Source: Actinomycetota bacterium
GTDB taxonomy: Bacteria; Actinomycetota; Thermoleophilia; Solirubrobacterales; 70-9
Direction: 5' to 3'
DNA: 10,366 bases
Assembly: GCA_018268695.1 (NCBI GenBank)
Contig: JAFDWD010001113.1
Coordinates: 1-10,366, forward strand
Positions 6,512-10,366 of this stretch are shown here, piece after piece (positions within the stretch are counted from its first letter, which is position 1; each line of letters opens with the position of its first letter). The notes beneath the pieces were generated by a model. The model did no database searches, was not told the origin of the DNA, and saw only the letters and a list, made by a program, of their open reading frames with translations. The position numbers and the translations under genes are program-made.

Positions 6512-6544
6512 GGAGCAGGCGACCGCCGCGCCGATTCTCAGCCG
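6491..6544. terminator. Hairpins at the convergent phosphatase/Excalibur gene ends
   Basis: Two alternative stems are visible. CCGACCG (6491-6497) pairs perfectly with CGGTCGG (6501-6507) across a 3-nt loop, inside the last phosphatase codons. CGGCTGAG (6505-6512), which includes the phosphatase stop, pairs perfectly with CTCAGCCG (6537-6544), just before the Excalibur stop, with a 24-nt loop. Neither has a T-tract. The location between convergent genes makes a bidirectional terminator plausible. Confidence 0.4.
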
Positions 6545-6545
6545 G

Positions 6546-6806
6546 TCAGGGCAGGCGCTTGCCGTAGTAGTAGGGCGCCGGGTTGTCCTCGCAGGCGATC
6601 CCGTCGTGGTCGGCGTCGAGGCGGTCGGGGTCGTAGCGGGGGCCGCCGTGCTTGAGGAAGAAGATCTGGGCGGATCGCTGGCTGCTGAAGTCGGCGCAGT
6701 CCATGTCGCGATGCTGCGCGGAGGCCGCGGTCGGCAGGACGACGACGAGGACGATCAGGGCGGCCCCGGCGGCCGCGGCGAGGAACTTCCGGGTGGACTT
6801 GATCAC
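6546..6806 (-). CDS. Secreted Excalibur calcium-binding domain protein
   Basis: An 86-residue exported protein. The signal peptide has a basic start (MIKSTRK), a hydrophobic core (about 8-25) and an Ala-Ser-Ala cleavage site near residue 30. The mature part is a single Excalibur domain: DCADFSSQRSAQIFF (36-50) leads to the calcium loop D64-A-D66-H-D68-G-I-A-C72-E73, an EF-hand-like DxDxDGxxCE pattern. C37 and C72 are positioned to form the conserved disulfide. Excalibur domains are extracellular and usually attached to other exported proteins; this one is nearly domain-only. The start is a GTG at 6806 with GGGAGAG 7 nt upstream, one of the clearer ribosome binding sites in the window. It is separated from the lipoprotein gene behind it by 133 bp and a hairpin, so it is probably its own transcript. 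Confidence 0.9.
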   Translation of the reverse strand: MIKSTRKFLAAAAGAALIVLVVVLPTAASAQHRDMDCADFSSQRSAQIFFLKHGGPRYDPDRLDADHDGIACEDNPAPYYYGKRLP

Positions 6807-6921
6807 TGTGACGCTCTCCCTTGTTGGTCGGATGACTCGGGGAGCGTAGGTGTCACGAAACCATACGAGTACCGAACAGAAGTCCGTCCGGTTCGACGAT
6901 TTCGACTTCTCGGCAGCGCGA

Positions 6922-6939
6922 CTCCCGAAAAGTCGGGAG
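6922..6939 (-). terminator. Hairpin directly after the lipoprotein stop, likely operon terminator
   Basis: CTCCCGA (6922-6928) and TCGGGAG (6933-6939) form a perfect 7-bp stem with a 4-nt loop, starting at the base next to the lipoprotein TAG (6942-6940, minus strand). On the minus strand the loop is CTTT and no T-tract follows. Its exact position at the end of a two-gene operon supports a terminator or an mRNA 3' end stabiliser. Confidence 0.55.
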
Positions 6940-7389
6940 CTATTCGCAGGGCGTCTTCAGCTTCGTCGGTTCGCTCGGCACGTAGTCGGCCTGCTTCGGC
7001 AGGTGGGCCATCACCTCGGTGTAGTACTGCGCGCCCTTACAGGTCTTCGGCGCCGACGCGGTGATGCTCCCGGAGTACGTGTCGACCAGGCCGTTGGCCG
7101 GATGCTGGGAGATCGTGCCGAAGGCGGTCGCCTTCGCTTCGCCCCAGCCGTGCCAGTCGAGCTTCGTCGCGGTCATGTCGCCGTCGCCGCCGAAGCCGTA
7201 GCTCGCCGGCTTGACGAAGTTGCGGCCGGTGACGTCGGGGAGGTAGGTGGTCCCGGAACCGGGCTGCGACTTGCGCATCACCGTCTGCTGTCCGCCGCTC
7301 GAGCTGCTGCCACCGCCGCCGCAGGAGGCGAGGACGAGGGCGAGCGCGAGCGCCGCCATGAGGACGGGGAGGAGGCGCCTCGACGTCAC
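6940..7389 (-). CDS. Uncharacterised lipoprotein
   Basis: A 149-residue protein with a lipoprotein signal peptide: basic MTSRR, hydrophobic stretch to about residue 20, lipobox LASC with C23 as the lipidated residue, then a GGGGSSSSGG linker. The mature part (about 38-149) has no family I can name. It contains LDWHGWGEAKATAFGTI (78-92), two cysteines (C117, C148) that could form a disulfide, and many small polar residues, suggesting a compact beta-rich domain outside the membrane. The GTG start at 7389 overlaps the stop of the upstream SHOCT membrane protein as GTGA, so the two are probably translationally coupled and may work together at the envelope. Reading as a lipoprotein is firm; function is unknown. 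Confidence 0.8.
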   Translation of the reverse strand: MTSRRLLPVLMAALALALVLASCGGGGSSSSGGQQTVMRKSQPGSGTTYLPDVTGRNFVKPASYGFGGDGDMTATKLDWHGWGEAKATAFGTISQHPANGLVDTYSGSITASAPKTCKGAQYYTEVMAHLPKQADYVPSEPTKLKTPCE

Positions 7390-8861
7390 AGCTTCAGCAG
7401 CCGCGCCTTCTCGACCGCGAACTCCTCGTCGGTGAGGACGCCTTTTTCGTGCAGGGTCGCCAGCCGTTCGAGGCTCGAGAGCCGGGCGTCTTCCTCCTGC
7501 ATCACCTCGGCGCGGGATGGCGGCGGAGGCGCCGCGGGGGCCGCGTCGGCGCGACCGCGGCCACGGCCGGCGGGCCGGCGCAGATCGGGGATCCCGATGC
7601 CGGACGGCCGTTTGACGTCTGGCATCTTCACGTCCGGCCGTTTGACGTCGGGCAGTTTGATCTTCGAGGCCCGCTCGCCCAGTTTCGCGTCGGTGACCGC
7701 CTTGTCGATGGCCGCGCGGGTCGGCGCCAGCACCTCGCCGAAGGTCAGCCCGGGGAACTCCTGCGCGGTCTGTTTACTCAGCTCGTGCAGGCCGAAGGCG
7801 GCCATGATCCCGAGCACGACCACGGTGAGGAAGGTCCGCAGCCCGACCTCCGAGGCACTCAGTAGGTAGATGGCGAGGATCAGCACCAGGCCGCCGTAGC
7901 AATAGGGCAGGTAGCGGTCGAGCGCCGGGGAGAGGACGCGCCGCGTGCCCTTCGCCGCGCCGGTCGGCGAGGACAGCCACCCGGCGGCCACGAAGAAGAC
8001 GCCGACGATGATGATCGTGGTCGCGATCGAGACCATCAGGGAGGTGCCGATCGACCAGGCGGCTTCGGCGGCCGGCTTGATGTTTTCCTGCTTCACCAGC
8101 TGGTCGACGACGATCCCGCCGCCGACCTGCCGCAGCACCAGCACCAACAAGGCGGCGACGATCAGCGCGACGCCGCTGAAGAGCACGGTGATCCAGCGGC
8201 CGCCCTCGGTCAGGTAGATCGCCAGGCCGAACACGAGGAAGGTGAGGATCGAGAACAGCAGCGCCAGGCCCTTGATCGCGATCACGATGTCCTGAGCCGT
8301 CTTCAGCTGTTCGGACTTGAGGATGGTGATCTGACCCGCGTCCGGTGGCAGCTGTTCGGCGAGGCTCTTGCCCAGCCCGACCTGCCCCGCGAGGTTGGTC
8401 AGGAGGCTGCCGAGGTTCAGCTTCACTTCCCCATTGGCCGTATCGACCGATTCTTTCTTGTTTTCCAGTACCGCGATCAGCTGTTCGTGGGCGGTCCGAT
8501 TGGCGGTTTCCCACAGTGATTGCGCGGTTCCCGTTTCGAGGATCTTTTCGACCCCTGGAACCGCTACCTGTCGCAGCCCGGTCGCTGCCGGGCCGGCCAG
8601 TTCCTTCGCCTTGCCGGGCAGTTCTTCGAGGACTTCTTCGACCTTTTTTTCCACGTCGACGTTTTCGTAGAGCTGTTCCACCATGTATTCGCCCAACGCC
8701 GAGCGGATCGTCGCGTTGCGGATCAGGTGGCCCGAGGTATTCGTCCACTCGCCGGTGTCGAGCGCCTGGCGCTCGACCCAGATGGCGAAGACGCTGAGGA
8801 AGGCGAACAGCGCGCCGAGCACCAGGAGGGCTTTGACGGTCCTCCGTCGCCAGGGCTTCAT
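7386..8861 (-). CDS. Multi-pass membrane protein with C-terminal SHOCT domain
   Basis: A 491-residue integral membrane protein. An N-terminal helix (about 11-30) is followed by a long, largely helical extracytoplasmic segment (about 31-190). It opens with ERQALDTGEWTNTSGHLI, which resembles a widespread unnamed actinobacterial membrane family carrying an LDTxxYV-like stretch after the first helix. Five further helices lie near 193-217, 225-245, 270-295, 320-336 and 340-360. A polar tail carries PDVKR/M repeats (404-418), an Arg/Ala/Pro-rich linker, and a SHOCT domain (about 460-491, ending LHEKGVLTDEEFAVEKARLLKL-like). SHOCT is a short oligomerisation or targeting module found at protein ends. 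No enzyme motif is seen. It is the first gene of the operon with the lipoprotein and has no Shine-Dalgarno site, which suggests a leaderless start. Function unknown; an envelope-associated scaffold is a guess. Confidence 0.85.
   Translation of the reverse strand: MKPWRRRTVKALLVLGALFAFLSVFAIWVERQALDTGEWTNTSGHLIRNATIRSALGEYMVEQLYENVDVEKKVEEVLEELPGKAKELAGPAATGLRQVAVPGVEKILETGTAQSLWETANRTAHEQLIAVLENKKESVDTANGEVKLNLGSLLTNLAGQVGLGKSLAEQLPPDAGQITILKSEQLKTAQDIVIAIKGLALLFSILTFLVFGLAIYLTEGGRWITVLFSGVALIVAALLVLVLRQVGGGIVVDQLVKQENIKPAAEAAWSIGTSLMVSIATTIIIVGVFFVAAGWLSSPTGAAKGTRRVLSPALDRYLPYCYGGLVLILAIYLLSASEVGLRTFLTVVVLGIMAAFGLHELSKQTAQEFPGLTFGEVLAPTRAAIDKAVTDAKLGERASKIKLPDVKRPDVKMPDVKRPSGIGIPDLRRPAGRGRGRADAAPAAPPPPSRAEVMQEEDARLSSLERLATLHEKGVLTDEEFAVEKARLLKL
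7605..7649. repeat. Two 15-bp direct repeats coding PDVKR units
   Basis: CGGCCGTTTGACGTC occurs at 7605-7619 and again at 7635-7649, exactly 30 bp apart, with a weaker third partial copy (TTTGATCTT) from 7656. On the minus strand these encode the PDVKRPDVKMPDVKRP repeat of the membrane protein tail. The identity at DNA level suggests recent duplication of a 30-bp unit and possible copy-number variation between strains. Confidence 0.8.
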
Positions 8862-8884
8862 CGGGGTGATGGTATACGTGGCAC
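8862..8884. promoter_or_regulatory. Very short divergent start region with central GTATAC palindrome
   Basis: Only 23 bp separate the start codons of the SHOCT membrane protein (minus, ATG at 8861) and the VOC protein (plus, ATG at 8885). GTATAC at 8872-8877 is a perfect palindrome. On the plus strand TATACG (8873-8878) ends 6 nt before the ATG, the spacing expected for a -10 element of a leaderless transcript. On the minus strand TATACC (8876-8871) ends 9 nt before its ATG. Neither start has a Shine-Dalgarno site. A shared, bidirectional -10 is inferred, not shown. Confidence 0.5.
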
Positions 8885-9799
8885 ATGCGGCTGGAGGGGA
8901 TCCACCACATCACGGCGATCACCGGGAACGCCCAGCGCAACGTCGATTTCTACGCGGGGGTGATGGGCCTGCGGCTGGTCAAGAAGACCGTCAACCAGGA
9001 CAACCCGACCGTCTACCACCTGTTCTTCGCCGACGAGGCCGGGGACCCCGGCGCCGACCTGACCTTCTTCGAGTACCCAGGCGCCGCTCCGGGCCGGGCG
9101 GGGGTCGGGATGGTGCACCGGATCGTCTGGCGGGTCGGCGGGCCGGAGGCGCTCGACTTCTGGGAGGGCCGGCTGGGCGCGCTCGAGGTCGACGCCCGAC
9201 GCGAGGCCGACGGCCTCCACTTCTCCGACCCCGAGGGCCTCGACCATCAGCTCCTCGTCGCCGACGTGCCCGATGCGCCGCTGATCGCCGACCACCCCGA
9301 GATCCCGCACGAGCTGGCCCTGCAGGGCTTCCACGCGGTGCGCGCCTACGCGGCGGCGCCCGACACCAGCTCGGCGCTCCTGGAGGCGCTCGAGTTCGAG
9401 GCCACCGAGGCCGGCTGGGAGGCCCGGGGAGCCGAGCGCGGCGGCCTCTACATCTACGACCCGCCGCCGGACGGGCGTCCGGTCCAGGGCGCGGGCTCGG
9501 TCCACCACGTCGCCTGGGCCTGCGCCCCGGAGGAGCACCTCGCCTGGCGCGACAAGGCGATCTCGGCCGGTGCCCATCCGACCAAGGAGATCGACCGCTT
9601 CTACTTCAAGTCGATCTACTTCCGCGAGCCCAGTGGCGTCCTCTTCGAGATCGCCACGCTGGGGCCCGGATTCACCGTCGACGAGCCGCTCGAGCACCTG
9701 GGGGAGAAGCTCTCCCTGCCGCCCGCCTTCGAGCATCTGCGCGACGAGGTCGAACCGAAGTTGCGCCCGGTCGTCAATCCGCGCGCTCCGTTGACGTAA
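8885..9799 (+). CDS. VOC (glyoxalase-fold) ring-cleaving dioxygenase-like protein, MhqO type
   Basis: A 304-residue protein with two vicinal-oxygen-chelate modules: module 1 at about residues 3-125 and module 2 at about 145-258. It opens with LEGIHHITAITGNAQRNVDFY, a hallmark of the MhqO/MhqA-type ring-cleaving dioxygenase family linked to hydroquinone resistance in Bacillus. Probable metal ligands are H8 (HHIT), H208 (SVHHVAW) and E255 (LFEIA), giving the 2-His-1-carboxylate site for Fe(II) or another divalent metal. The C-terminal tail has the family's usual LPPAFEHLRDEVEPKLRPV ending. The length of about 300 fits the family. The true substrate (hydroquinone, catechol or other quinol) cannot be read from sequence. 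A leaderless start is likely. The acyltransferase begins 30 bp later in the same frame, so co-transcription is likely. Confidence 0.88.
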   Translation: MRLEGIHHITAITGNAQRNVDFYAGVMGLRLVKKTVNQDNPTVYHLFFADEAGDPGADLTFFEYPGAAPGRAGVGMVHRIVWRVGGPEALDFWEGRLGALEVDARREADGLHFSDPEGLDHQLLVADVPDAPLIADHPEIPHELALQGFHAVRAYAAAPDTSSALLEALEFEATEAGWEARGAERGGLYIYDPPPDGRPVQGAGSVHHVAWACAPEEHLAWRDKAISAGAHPTKEIDRFYFKSIYFREPSGVLFEIATLGPGFTVDEPLEHLGEKLSLPPAFEHLRDEVEPKLRPVVNPRAPLT

Positions 9800-9829
9800 C
9801 CGAGCGGCGGTCCACGTGTAGCCGACAGC

Positions 9830-10366
9830 GTGATCCCCGACGAGCGCCTCGCGGCGCTGCACGCCTACACCCGCAAGCACAGCGTCAACTGGCCGCTATA
9901 TGTGGTCATCCGGCTGCTCTTCGTCCCCTTCTTCCTCGTCTACTTCCGCCTTTCGCGGACCGGGCGGAAGTACGCGCGGCATGTCGACGGCGGCCTGATC
10001 GTCGCGGCCAACCACCGCAGCTTCCTCGACCCCTTCGTGGTCGGCGCCTGCCTGCCCTGGCGGCGGCCGATGAACTACGTGGCGAAGGTTGAGCTCTTCC
10101 AGAAGCCGCTCCAGGCCTGGTTCCTGTCGCGCCTCGGCGCCTTCCCGATCCGTCGCGGCGAAGCCGACGACGAGGCGATGGAGACGGCGCGGCTGGTGGT
10201 CGAACGGGGCGGGACGCTCTGCATCTTCCCCGAGGGCACCCGCCATCGCAGCGGCAGCCTCGCCAACCCGAAGCTCGGCGTCGGCCGCCTGGCGCTGCAG
10301 ACCGGCGCGCCGATCCTGCCGACCGCGGTGATCGGCACCGAAGGGGTGCGGCGCGGCTGGCGCATC
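9830..10366 (+). CDS. PlsC-type 1-acyl-sn-glycerol-3-phosphate acyltransferase, 3' truncated
   Basis: The first 179 codons of a membrane-associated lysophosphatidate acyltransferase-type enzyme, which moves an acyl chain onto a glycerolipid (or related) acceptor. A hydrophobic segment (about 24-40, LYVVIRLLFVPFFLVYF) is followed by the catalytic motif NHRSFLD (HX4D, motif I), VAKVELF (motif II region), then FPEGTRH (motif III) and APILPTAVIG (motif IV). All four motifs of the PlsC/LPLAT family are present. The start is placed at the GTG at 9830. The frame is closed upstream by the preceding gene's own TAA at 9797-9799 and no ATG fits, but no strong ribosome binding site precedes it, so the exact start is uncertain. 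The frame runs off the right edge. Family members also acylate other lipids, so the LPA substrate is by homology. Confidence 0.88.
   Translation, partial: MIPDERLAALHAYTRKHSVNWPLYVVIRLLFVPFFLVYFRLSRTGRKYARHVDGGLIVAANHRSFLDPFVVGACLPWRRPMNYVAKVELFQKPLQAWFLSRLGAFPIRRGEADDEAMETARLVVERGGTLCIFPEGTRHRSGSLANPKLGVGRLALQTGAPILPTAVIGTEGVRRGWRI

Noticed and set aside
8683..10092. A 469-residue plus-strand frame spanning the membrane protein start, VOC gene and acyltransferase
   Set aside because: It crosses three real genes in other frames or strands and is Arg/Pro/Gly-rich without motifs, as expected for a shadow frame.
1..10366. CRISPR array, toxin-antitoxin pair or known defence system
   Set aside because: No regularly spaced repeats, no paired small toxin/antitoxin genes and no defence-related domains were seen. 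The helicase at the left is best explained as a relaxase by its neighbours.

Overview
The window is GC-rich (about two thirds G+C or more by eye), with densely packed genes, frequent GTG starts, few strong Shine-Dalgarno sites and long spurious antisense frames. The gene families (Excalibur protein, SHOCT membrane protein, VOC dioxygenase-like protein, small membrane cytochrome c) suit a high-GC actinobacterium, perhaps Thermoleophilia/Solirubrobacterales. That placement is inference from style, not from a marker gene.

Region 1 (1 to about 3783) is the right end of an integrated mobile element. It holds the helicase half of a MobF (TraA/TrwC-type) conjugative relaxase cut by the window edge, a small excisionase-like helix-turn-helix protein overlapping its stop by 4 bp, a GC-rich spacer with a perfect hairpin, and a tyrosine integrase with all six catalytic residues visible. 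About 45 bp after the integrase stop lies the 3' end of a tRNA gene (variable loop, T arm, acceptor strand) with no 5' half. This is the expected scar of integration into a tRNA gene and marks the element/chromosome junction. The intact tRNA and the rest of the transfer module should lie left of the window.

Region 2 (about 3784 to 10366) looks like ordinary chromosome. It starts with about 250 bp without a clear gene, apart from a possible gene remnant on the minus strand. Next comes a divergent pair: a membrane-anchored monohaem cytochrome c (minus) and an FAD-dependent oxidoreductase of the sulfide:quinone reductase/NDH-2 superfamily (plus), followed by a histidine phosphatase. A secreted Excalibur protein gene converges on the phosphatase across hairpins. 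A two-gene minus-strand operon (multi-pass SHOCT membrane protein, then a lipoprotein, overlapping by 4 bp) ends in a hairpin just after the lipoprotein stop. It is divergent, with only 23 bp between start codons, from a plus-strand pair: a VOC/glyoxalase-fold dioxygenase-like protein and a PlsC-type acyltransferase cut by the right edge.

I see no CRISPR array, rRNA, intact tRNA or defence system. The most distinctive signals are the tRNA-fragment junction with its relaxase-xis-int layout, the very short divergent start region around a GTATAC palindrome, and the uncharacterised SHOCT membrane protein/lipoprotein operon.
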